Notes under the pieces: generated by a model
Told to the model about the DNA's origin: nothing
The model's database searches: none
What the model saw: only the letters and a program-made list of their open reading frames with translations
DNA from: Mycobacterium aquaticum
Lineage (GTDB): Bacteria > Actinomycetota > Actinomycetes > Mycobacteriales > Mycobacteriaceae
Length of the DNA: 64,000 bases
Assembly (NCBI RefSeq): GCF_002086485.1
Contig: NZ_MVHF01000031.1
Location: forward strand, 1 to 64,000
Direction: 5' to 3'
Made by a program: the position numbers and the translations under genes
Shown here: piece after piece, positions 33,599 through 40,942 of the stretch
How the letters are laid out: each line of letters begins with the position of its first letter
Position numbering within the stretch: position 1 is the first letter of the stretch

Positions 33599-33634
33599 TT
33601 GACAGAGTTTCCTGTGTGGTTATTGTGTACAGCG
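33599..33634 (+). promoter_or_regulatory. Leaderless promoter of the phosphodiester-glycosidase gene
   Basis: A consensus TTGACA -35 (33599-33604) and a TATTGT -10 (33621-33626) are 16 bases apart. The GTG at 33634 lies eight bases after the -10. The stretch is locally AT-rich for this genome. Confidence 0.65.
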
Positions 33635-34713
33635 TGCCTGCGCTGGCAAAACTGAAACAACGTGCGGTCGCAGGTGCCACCGCCCTCGCGTTGTGCGCGG
33701 TGTTGAGCAACGGCGGAACGCCGACGGCGCGGGCCGAGGACGCCAAGGCGCTGCTGCTCGGCGCCATCGCCAACACCAAGGGCTCCTACCTCGTCTACAA
33801 CTTCGGCGGGCAGTTCGCCGCACCGTTCATGTCGGCGTCGGGCAATCAGTACACGCTGAACAACGGCGGCCACTTGATGACGATCAAGAACGCCTCGTCG
33901 CGGCTGAGCCCACGACTGCTGGTCGACAGCCATCAGGGCTATCAGTCCCGGTGTGAGCGCACACCGGGTGCCCGTACCGGCGAAGGTCTCTGGCAGGCGT
34001 CGGAAACCTATGCGCCCCTTCAGGCTTGGCAAGCGTTGGGCCAGCCGACCATCGCGATCAACGCGAACTTCTTCGACGTGCGCGGGCAGAAGGGCGGCTC
34101 GTGGCGCGACACCGGCTGCAGCTCACCGCTGGGCGCCTACGTCGACAACACCCGCGGGCAGGGCCGGGCCAACACGGCAGTCACCGGCACGCTGGCCTAC
34201 GCAGGCAAGCAGGGCCTCTCGGGCGGTGACGAACACTGGACCGCGCTGGCCACCATGATCCTGCCGACCGGCGGGGCTCCATACGTGGTGATGCCCAAAG
34301 GGCCCGACGACTATGACGCGGCCACCCCGGTGATTCAGCGACTGTTCGACCAGAACGCCCGGTTCGTCGCGGTCTCCGGCATCGGGCTGCTGGCCCCGGG
34401 CGACACCGGCCAACTCAACGACAATGGCCCCAGCGCGGCGCGCACAGCGTTGGGCTACAACCGGGCCGCCGACCAGTTCTACGTCTTCCAGGGCGGCAGC
34501 TACACCCCTGACAACATCCAGGATCTTTTCCGTGGCCTGGGCGCCGACAACGCGCTGCTACTCGACGGTGGCGGCTCGTCGGCGATCGTGCTGCGTCGCG
34601 ACACCGGCGGCATGTGGAGCGGGGCCGGCTCACCGCGCGGCAATTGCGACACCCGCGTCGTGCTGTGCGATTCGCGTGAACGCGCCCTGCCGAGCTGGCT
34701 CGGATTCAACTAG
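33634..34713 (+). CDS. Secreted phosphodiester glycosidase (NAGPA) domain protein
   Basis: I chose the GTG at 33634, which gives a signal peptide (VPALAKLKQRAVAGATALAL) and fits the promoter; the frame is open further upstream. The 359-residue protein has the NAGPA/DUF2233 domain: PTIAINANFFDVRGQKGG, NDNGPSAARTALGYNRAADQFYVFQGG and the hallmark ADNALLLDGGGSSAIVLR near the C-terminus. Relatives remove GlcNAc from phosphodiesters or act on surface polysaccharides. It is likely secreted into the periplasm or envelope. The mycobacterial substrate is unknown; arabinogalactan- or phosphodiester-linked glycans are only a guess. Confidence 0.85.
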   Translation: MPALAKLKQRAVAGATALALCAVLSNGGTPTARAEDAKALLLGAIANTKGSYLVYNFGGQFAAPFMSASGNQYTLNNGGHLMTIKNASSRLSPRLLVDSHQGYQSRCERTPGARTGEGLWQASETYAPLQAWQALGQPTIAINANFFDVRGQKGGSWRDTGCSSPLGAYVDNTRGQGRANTAVTGTLAYAGKQGLSGGDEHWTALATMILPTGGAPYVVMPKGPDDYDAATPVIQRLFDQNARFVAVSGIGLLAPGDTGQLNDNGPSAARTALGYNRAADQFYVFQGGSYTPDNIQDLFRGLGADNALLLDGGGSSAIVLRRDTGGMWSGAGSPRGNCDTRVVLCDSRERALPSWLGFN

Positions 34714-34717
34714 TCCT

Positions 34718-35290
34718 TCAGTTCAGGTGATGCTGAGCGACGGTGTCGTCGGACGCACGCACTGACCGGAACTGGTCGCGCACCCCGGCATGCCGCAGCT
34801 GGAAAGGCCGCTCATGCCAGGGCATCACGCCCAGATCATGGTCGCCGATGTACATCAGCGACGCCCCGGCAGGCAGGCGGTCGGCGGCCAGCGATGCCGA
34901 CGCGACCGACATCAGCGTCTGACCACCATGGGCCATATCCCGCAGCCGCGCAGCGACATCCGTGCTCACGGTGGCGACGGACTCGCCGGTGCGCATTTCG
35001 ATGGTGTGCAGGCCGATGCACAACGAGAACGGATCCGAAGGCGCCAGTTGCAGATCGAGCGCACAGGCCACCGCGTCGGAGGCCCGGCCGAAGGTGGCCA
35101 CGAAGCTGTCACATGCGTATTCCCCGCCACGCAGAACGCCGTCATTGAGGGCGATGAGGTGGTTCATGGTCGCTCGCAGCCATGGCAGGGATGCGGCCAT
35201 GTCCCCGGGTTGCGTTTGCCACAGGCGTGCCGACCCCTCGGCGGCGGCCATCAGCAACGTCACCGTCCCGGTTGGTTGCTTCTCGGTCAT
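34718..35290 (-). CDS. Degenerate class III adenylate cyclase-like domain protein
   Basis: The ATG at 35290 gives 190 residues; the frame continues upstream without recognisable domain. The fold is that of the cyclase homology domain: GTVTLLMAAAEGSARLWQTQPGDM, LRGGEYACDSFVATFGRASDAVACALDLQLA and STDVAARLRDMAHGGQTLMS. The metal-binding aspartate of the usual DIEGST motif is replaced (AAAEGSA), so catalysis is unlikely. It resembles the short cyclase-like proteins Rv0891c and Rv1359 and the N-termini of mycobacterial cyclase-LuxR proteins. It may bind nucleotides as a sensor. It is convergent with the glycosidase gene, four bases apart. Confidence 0.75.
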   Translation of the reverse strand: MTEKQPTGTVTLLMAAAEGSARLWQTQPGDMAASLPWLRATMNHLIALNDGVLRGGEYACDSFVATFGRASDAVACALDLQLAPSDPFSLCIGLHTIEMRTGESVATVSTDVAARLRDMAHGGQTLMSVASASLAADRLPAGASLMYIGDHDLGVMPWHERPFQLRHAGVRDQFRSVRASDDTVAQHHLN

Positions 35291-35511
35291 GCCCACGTCG
35301 CTCCAGTCTTCGTCAGTTCCGCGGTGCCGGCGAGCACACCACAGAAAGCCAGCGTAACCGCCCTGCGAGCGACGTGCGGCCGGTGCAGTCATCCGACGTT
35401 GGCGGCGCCAACCCCGTTGCCGCGGAGCGAGGTTGCTGACTCGCGGGTGCACCGGATTTGTGCCCGTCGGATGCACATCCACTGCTGCACATCCGGTTTG
35501 CTGACGACCGT

Positions 35512-35790
35512 TCAGGCGGTCAACCACAAATCGACGGATTCACTGGTGAAGACGTTGAGCAGCGTGCTCCAGTCGTCTTGCCCGAGCGCCGACTTCACAT
35601 GCTTGTAGTCGGTCAGGACGAACCTGAACTTGCCGTTCTCGGGTGTGCCGAAGCCACCGCGAAGGCAATCGGCGAGCGCGTCGAAGTTGGAGCCGAAGTA
35701 GCCACCGTTTCCGTTGACGGCACGTCCGATCTCGGTGAACAGGTCGGCTTTGGATCCGACCGCGGAACCATCGATCCGATAGATCTTCAC
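35512..35790 (-). CDS. Barstar-family ribonuclease inhibitor
   Basis: The 92-residue cytosolic protein begins MKIYRIDGSAVGSKADLFTEI and contains GGYFGSNFDALADCLRGGFG, the helix-2/loop motif with the aspartate that plugs the RNase active site in barstars. It starts with GTG at 35790, preceded by GGAGG, and overlaps the RNase stop codon (ATGTGA). It is therefore translated right after the secreted RNase and protects the cell from it. The upstream 221 bases (35291-35511) hold no gene I can support, only an imperfect inverted repeat around CCGGAT...ATCCGG. Confidence 0.9.
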   Translation of the reverse strand: MKIYRIDGSAVGSKADLFTEIGRAVNGNGGYFGSNFDALADCLRGGFGTPENGKFRFVLTDYKHVKSALGQDDWSTLLNVFTSESVDLWLTA

Positions 35791-36203
35791 ATGCCTCCGA
35801 TCCGGCAGAAGCTCTGATAGTGATCGCCGGTGTAGTAGAACTCCGGCGGATGGTTCAGCGGCTGCCCGCCGGTGACGATGCGGCGGGCGCCCCGGTTCTT
35901 CGCGCCGGGCGTGGGCACCGTGTACTCGTGGTAGTAGCCGCGTTCGTGCTGGGGCAGGACGCGTTCGAAATTGCCGAAGACGACGCCGTCGTTTTTCGGG
36001 TACGGGAACGGGCCGCCGGATTCGATGAGCTTGACGGTCTGCCCGGCTTCCGGCGGGAGCCCGTTGAGGTTGCAGGTGCCCTCGGCGGCCTTCGCGGCGC
36101 TGGACGCCGTGGTGACCGCCGTGGTCTTGGTGGCCGTGGGTGCGCTGTGACCGCAGCCGGCCACCAGCCCGATCAGCACCACCGCCATCGCTACCCGCCG
36201 CAC
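35787..36203 (-). CDS. Secreted lipoprotein ribonuclease, RNase Sa/barnase type
   Basis: I prefer the GTG at 36203, which adds VRR before the hydrophobic signal; an ATG at 36188 also works, giving 133-138 residues. A lipoprotein signal ends in lipobox LVAGC. The mature domain matches microbial RNase Sa: a Glu in GYYHEYTVPTPGAKNRG, an Arg in ARRIVTG and a His in YYTGDHYQSFC are the catalytic trio. Such enzymes cut RNA after guanine. Being exported, it would be harmless inside and could act on extracellular RNA or on competitors; the barstar gene downstream supports real toxicity. The long upstream reading frame is an antisense shadow of the acyltransferase gene. Confidence 0.9.
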   Translation of the reverse strand: MRRVAMAVVLIGLVAGCGHSAPTATKTTAVTTASSAAKAAEGTCNLNGLPPEAGQTVKLIESGGPFPYPKNDGVVFGNFERVLPQHERGYYHEYTVPTPGAKNRGARRIVTGGQPLNHPPEFYYTGDHYQSFCRIGGM

Positions 36204-36266
36204 CGCCACGACGCTAGCAACAAATCCCGGGTTACCGAAGAACCTCGTGGCACGATCGTTACTCGA

Positions 36267-38417
36267 GTGAACAGAACGTCCCCTTCCGAGCAGCCCACCT
36301 CCCGCCGCGGTGTTTCCGCGAGTGGCCGGAAGATGGCGTCCACCAAGCAGTTTCGGCCCGATATCGAGGGTTTGCGGGCAGTCGCAGTGCTGGCTGTCGT
36401 GCTCTATCACGCGGGCGTCCCGGGAATCGGCGGCGGATTCATCGGCGTCGACATGTTCTTCGTGGTTTCCGGTTTTCTCATCACGGGGCTGCTGTGGCGC
36501 GAGGCAGGCCAGAGCGGCACGGTGCGGCTGGCGTCTTTCTACGCCGCACGGGCCCGGCGACTGCTGCCCGCCGCGGCGGTGGTGCTGGTGGCGACGTCGA
36601 TCGGCGCGGTCGCGCTGCTGCCGCCACTGCAGGCGCGCGGTGTGCTCGGCGACGCGATCGCCAGCGCGCTCTATGTGGGCAATTACCGGTTCGCAGTAGA
36701 GGGCACCGACTACCTGGCCGCCGACACACCGCCGTCGCCGCTGCAGCACTATTGGTCCCTCGGTGTCGAGGAGCAGTTCTATCTGGTGTGGCCGGCGCTG
36801 ATCATCGGGGTTGCGTGGTTGTTGACGCGGTCCGGGCGGAGTACCCGCTCTGCCACCCCGTACGCACTCGTGCTGTTGGCCGTGGCGGGCGGCTCGGTGG
36901 CGTTGTCGTTGGCCTGGACCCAGACCATGCCGCCGTGGGCGTTCTTCTCGCTGCCCACCCGGGCCTGGGAATTGGCGGTCGGTGGCATCGTCGCGTTGAC
37001 CGCGGCGAGTTGGCGGACGCTGCCGCCGGTGTGCGCGGCCATCGCGGGTTGGGGCGGTCTGGTCCTGATCCTGGTGACCTGCACGCAGATCCGGGCGTCG
37101 GAGCCCTATCCCGGCACCGCGGCGCTGCTGCCCGCGCTGGGCACCGCGCTGGTGATCGGTGCCGGCTGTGCGATACCCACCCTGGGGGCGGGGCGGCTGC
37201 TGGCCCTGCCGGTGATGCGCGGTATCGGCCGGGTGTCGTACTCGTGGTACCTGTGGCACTGGCCGCTGCTGTTGTTGGCGCCCGCCCTGTTCGGTGGCCC
37301 GCTCGGGCTGGGCGGCAGGGTGCTCATGGTGCTGATGTCGCTGGGCCTTGCGGTCCTGACGCTGCACCTCATCGAGAACCCCGCCCGGTTTGCCGCGACC
37401 CTGCGCGCGTCGGCCTGGCGGAGCCTCGCGATGGGTGCGACCGCCACCGGCGTCGCGGTGTGCGCCGGTCTGATCCTGCTGGCCGTCCGGCCGGTGCCGA
37501 CCGGATCCGGGCCCGCAGCCGTCCCGGTGGCCGCTGTGCAGGCACCGGTGCCGGGGCCCGCTCCGAAAATGCTGACGCCCGCCGAACAGCTGCGGGCCGC
37601 CGTGGCGGCGTCGGCGAACCTGCGGGCCGTGCCGTCGAATCTCTCGCCGTCGCTGGGCAACATCACCAAACCGGAGGTGTTTCTCAACGGCTGCGTTTTG
37701 TCGTGGAAAGACCTGAACCCGCCCGAATGCGCCGCCGGTCAGGTGAATTCGAAGACCACGGTGGCACTGATCGGCGATTCACACGCAGGCATGTGGTACC
37801 CGGCACTGGAACCCGTTGCGCGCCAGCGTGGCTGGCGGTTGGAAACGATGGCCAAGGTCACCTGCCCGGTGCTGAAGCTGCCCATCGTCAGCCCGTACCT
37901 GGGCCGCGAGTTCACTGAGTGCAAGCAGTGGCGGGCCACCGTGCTGGCCCGGGTTCAGCAGGAACGCCCGGCGCTCGTGGTGGTCGACATGGTGCGCCGC
38001 TACGGTGCCGACTTCGGCTTCACCAGCTATGACCCGGTGTGGCTGGATGCGTTGACGCGGTTGGTCTCTCAGTTGCGCGGTACGGGCGCCAAGGTTCTGG
38101 TGCTCGGCCCTGTTCCGGATCCCCACGACACGGTGCCGACGTGCCTGTCGGCGCACATGAACGACGTCGGTGCCTGCACGCCGCAGCGGTCGATCGCCAC
38201 GAACGACGCCGGCATCGCCGCCGAGGCCGCGGCCGTGCAGGCCGGAGGCGGGCAGTACGCGAATCTCGGCGAGTTCTTCTGCACGGCCGACCGCTGCCCC
38301 GTCATCATCGGCAACACTATGGTGTTCCGCGACGACAACCACATCACCACCGAATACGCCCAGCAGCTCAGCCCCGTCGTCGGCGACCTCGCCGCGGGTG
38401 CGCTGGCACGCAATTAG
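36267..38417 (+). CDS. Acyltransferase 3 membrane protein with SGNH hydrolase C-terminus (OafA-like)
   Basis: I chose the GTG at 36267 (716 residues); an ATG at 36333 is possible. The N-terminal acyltransferase 3 domain has FRPDIEGLRAVAVLAVVLYHAG with the catalytic His and about ten membrane helices (residues ~30-420), including SYSWYLWHWPLLLL and HLIENPARF. The C-terminal SGNH domain lies outside the membrane: VALIGDSHAGMWYP (Ser) and DDNHITTEYAQQLSP (Asp-His dyad). Such fused proteins O-acetylate envelope polysaccharides or glycolipids. It is divergent from the RNase gene across 63 bases. The acceptor is not known. Confidence 0.92.
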   Translation: MNRTSPSEQPTSRRGVSASGRKMASTKQFRPDIEGLRAVAVLAVVLYHAGVPGIGGGFIGVDMFFVVSGFLITGLLWREAGQSGTVRLASFYAARARRLLPAAAVVLVATSIGAVALLPPLQARGVLGDAIASALYVGNYRFAVEGTDYLAADTPPSPLQHYWSLGVEEQFYLVWPALIIGVAWLLTRSGRSTRSATPYALVLLAVAGGSVALSLAWTQTMPPWAFFSLPTRAWELAVGGIVALTAASWRTLPPVCAAIAGWGGLVLILVTCTQIRASEPYPGTAALLPALGTALVIGAGCAIPTLGAGRLLALPVMRGIGRVSYSWYLWHWPLLLLAPALFGGPLGLGGRVLMVLMSLGLAVLTLHLIENPARFAATLRASAWRSLAMGATATGVAVCAGLILLAVRPVPTGSGPAAVPVAAVQAPVPGPAPKMLTPAEQLRAAVAASANLRAVPSNLSPSLGNITKPEVFLNGCVLSWKDLNPPECAAGQVNSKTTVALIGDSHAGMWYPALEPVARQRGWRLETMAKVTCPVLKLPIVSPYLGREFTECKQWRATVLARVQQERPALVVVDMVRRYGADFGFTSYDPVWLDALTRLVSQLRGTGAKVLVLGPVPDPHDTVPTCLSAHMNDVGACTPQRSIATNDAGIAAEAAAVQAGGGQYANLGEFFCTADRCPVIIGNTMVFRDDNHITTEYAQQLSPVVGDLAAGALARN

Positions 38418-38454
38418 GAACCGCTGTTATGGATCAGCGCATTTCGCGCGGTCC

Positions 38455-39297
38455 TCAACAGGGCGTCGCGGGAAACTCGTTGCGGTGCTGTTTGACCCAG
38501 TCGCCGAGACGATTGATGGCGGCGACCGCGGCGTCGTAGGTGCCACCGTCGGACTGGGCGGCCAGCGCGACGCCGAAGGTTCCCGAAGGGCTGCTGACCG
38601 TCGCGAGCTGCCGGACCAGGTAAGCGCCGTCGACGCCGGGGCCCCAACCGCCCTTGGCGGCGACCCCATCGGCTCCGGCGAGTCCCCACTGTTGGTCGGC
38701 GGCCAGCTTGTGCATGTCGTCGAGCACGGGACCGGCCGCGGCGAGGCACGGCAACCGGGCGGCGAATCCGGCCTGGGCCTGCATCGCCCAGTCCGTCTGG
38801 CCGAAGGCGCTGTACCCGTCGCGTACCCGTTGCGATTGCACGACGGTGGTCATGTCCTTACCGTCGTGCAGGACGGCCTCCACCGCACGGGAAGCCACCG
38901 ACGGATCGCCGAGCATCGCCCAGAGCTGCTCAGCAGCAGCATTGTCGGACTGGATGATTGCCTTGTTCACCAACGCTCCGGCCCGCTCGGGCTCGCTGCG
39001 CAGCGCGGCTATGGACAGTGGCACCTTGATGGTCGACCACGCCGGGCCCGCGGACCAGTTCCCGAACAGCCGGGTACCGTCCGCCGACGCGACGGCAACG
39101 CCGACCGTGGCGGGGATGGACGCTGCGAGGGCTGCGAAGCTCTCGGCCAGCGTGTCGACGGGCGCGGCCGCGGGATTGGGCGGAGCCTCTGCTGGTTTCG
39201 CCGCCGGGGTTGGTGAACCCGCGCAGCCGACGACGATCGCACCGCAGACCGCGACGGCCGCCACGGTGTTGCGAAAGGCGCTAGAACAGATAGACAC
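38455..39297 (-). CDS. Serine beta-lactamase-like lipoprotein
   Basis: The 280-residue protein starts with GTG at 39297 and has a lipoprotein signal ending VVGCAG. It keeps the class A/transpeptidase-like motifs in order: SxxK in AWSTIKVPLSIAAL, SDN in IIQSDNAAAEQLW and a KGG in AAKGGWG in place of KTG. It may be a penicillin-interacting or peptidase protein, but its sequence looks distant from true beta-lactamases. Its start overlaps the kinase stop by 17 bases, so the two are made together. This pairing suggests a cell-wall link for the kinase. Confidence 0.8.
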   Translation of the reverse strand: MSICSSAFRNTVAAVAVCGAIVVGCAGSPTPAAKPAEAPPNPAAAPVDTLAESFAALAASIPATVGVAVASADGTRLFGNWSAGPAWSTIKVPLSIAALRSEPERAGALVNKAIIQSDNAAAEQLWAMLGDPSVASRAVEAVLHDGKDMTTVVQSQRVRDGYSAFGQTDWAMQAQAGFAARLPCLAAAGPVLDDMHKLAADQQWGLAGADGVAAKGGWGPGVDGAYLVRQLATVSSPSGTFGVALAAQSDGGTYDAAVAAINRLGDWVKQHRNEFPATPC

Positions 39298-40867
39298 GTG
39301 CGTTCTTCCCGCCCGTGCAGGTGATCCAGCCGTCGCTGCCGTTGACTCCGCAGTTCATCACGAACTTGTCCCCCGCGCATTGGCTGCCCGTCGTGCTGCA
39401 GGGCACCGTGCCAGCCGCCTCGACGGTGCGTTGATCCTTGCTGGGACTGGGATATTCAGCCCAGTAGGATTCCAGGACGCTGCGCGCCAGGAAGCACGAC
39501 GTCTCCGGAGAACCCCGCCCGGCGCGCGTCGCCCAGCCCGTCTGGCCCGGAAGTTGAATCCCCCCACCGCAATCCTCGTTGCGGGTATCCGGACCCGGCA
39601 CCAGCGGGGGTTTCGCGGTAGCGGTCGGGGTGCGCGGTGTCGACATTGTCGTTGGCGTGGTGGCCGATGTCGGCTTGCTGGTGATCGGGGTCAGCGACCC
39701 ACTGGTGGTCGACGTCGGCGTGGAACCTCCGATGATGTTGATCGCCAACACAATTGCTCCAACGACGACCACCAGCACGACTGCCGAGAGGATCCACGGC
39801 AGCGGGCTGCGGCCCCGTTTTGCGCTTACCGGGGAGATCGCCGGGCCGGAGGACTGCGGCGGGGGTGTCACCGGGATGCTGGGACTCGACCAGCCCGAGA
39901 CCACCAGGGGCGGCGGAACCGCGCGCTGCGGCGGTGGTTCGGCACGCGGCGGTGCGGGCGTACGCGGCCGGGGCGGTTCGACGACCCGCGTCGGCGCGGT
40001 GGGCGGGTCCACCGTCGACAGGTCCGGCAGCACCGCACCCACCGCGAAGGCATCGGCGAACTCCGCGCAGGAATTGAACCGGGCGCCAGGATCTTTCGCC
40101 ATCGCACGGATCAGCACCGAATCCAGAGACCGCAATTGCGGGTGAGTGTCCGACAGCATCGGCGGCGGGCTGCTGAGCCGTTTGGCAATCACCACCGCAG
40201 GATTGGAATGCGCGAACGGCGGCGCCCCCGTCAGCAGGTGATAGGCCGTTGCCGCCAACGCATACTGGTCGGCCCGGCCGTCGAGCGGGTCGTTGGTCAA
40301 CTGCTCCGGCGCGGTGTAGGCCACCGATCCCACTGCGGTATTGGTGGTGGTCAGGCCCGTGTCGTCATTGGTGGCGCGGGCAACGCCGAAGTCGGCCAGC
40401 ATGATTCGACGCTGACCGTGATCGGGATTGGTCAGCAGGATGTTGGACGGCTTGACGTCGCGATGCAGCAGCTGGCGTTCGTGGGCGTAATCCAGCGCGG
40501 CGGCCACCGCGTTGATGACCTTCGCGACTTCGGTGGGAGGCATTCCGCCGGGGTACTGTTCGCGCACCAGCCGGGCGGCGTCAGTGCCGTCGACATAGTC
40601 CATGGCGATCCACAGCCGACCCTCGAATTCACCGCGGTCATGGACCCCGACGATGTGCGGATGCCACAGGCGCGCCGCCAGATCCGCTTCCCGGGTGAAC
40701 CGGGCCCGGTACTCGGCGTCGCTGCTCATCTCGACAGGAAGAACCTTGAGCGCATCCTCGCGCGGCAGCCGAGGGTGCATGGCCAGATAGACCTCACCCA
40801 TACCGCCCGAACCCAACAGCCGCATGACGGTATAGCCCGCGAACTTGGCCCCCGCACCCAACGGCAT
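39281..40867 (-). CDS. Transmembrane Ser/Thr protein kinase, PknB superfamily
   Basis: The 528-residue protein has an N-terminal kinase domain (about 10-265): glycine loop LGSGGMGEVYLA, Lys41 in ALKVL, catalytic HRDVKPSN (Asp137) and DFGVA (Asp159), then an activation loop rich in threonines. A Pro-rich linker follows, then one transmembrane helix (about 350-372) and a Thr-rich stalk. The external domain has six cysteines (DCGGG, TSCF, VPCST, SQCAG, NCGVN, ITCTG), probably three disulfides, and no PASTA repeats. It is most like PknF/PknJ-type mycobacterial kinases, but the sensor is its own. It is followed by, and overlaps, the beta-lactamase-like lipoprotein. Confidence 0.93.
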   Translation of the reverse strand: MPLGAGAKFAGYTVMRLLGSGGMGEVYLAMHPRLPREDALKVLPVEMSSDAEYRARFTREADLAARLWHPHIVGVHDRGEFEGRLWIAMDYVDGTDAARLVREQYPGGMPPTEVAKVINAVAAALDYAHERQLLHRDVKPSNILLTNPDHGQRRIMLADFGVARATNDDTGLTTTNTAVGSVAYTAPEQLTNDPLDGRADQYALAATAYHLLTGAPPFAHSNPAVVIAKRLSSPPPMLSDTHPQLRSLDSVLIRAMAKDPGARFNSCAEFADAFAVGAVLPDLSTVDPPTAPTRVVEPPRPRTPAPPRAEPPPQRAVPPPLVVSGWSSPSIPVTPPPQSSGPAISPVSAKRGRSPLPWILSAVVLVVVVGAIVLAINIIGGSTPTSTTSGSLTPITSKPTSATTPTTMSTPRTPTATAKPPLVPGPDTRNEDCGGGIQLPGQTGWATRAGRGSPETSCFLARSVLESYWAEYPSPSKDQRTVEAAGTVPCSTTGSQCAGDKFVMNCGVNGSDGWITCTGGKNARVYLF

Positions 40868-40942
40868 GTACGGGAGCCTAGTTGGCCAGACAGGTCGCCA
40901 CGCCGAGATGGCGGCGACCTAGGTGTTGCTGCCGTACCGGCA

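Noticed and set aside
36204..37367. Upstream part of the long minus-strand frame that contains the RNase
   Set aside because: It lies antisense to the acyltransferase and is Gln/Arg-rich. The RNase begins at its lipoprotein signal near 36203.
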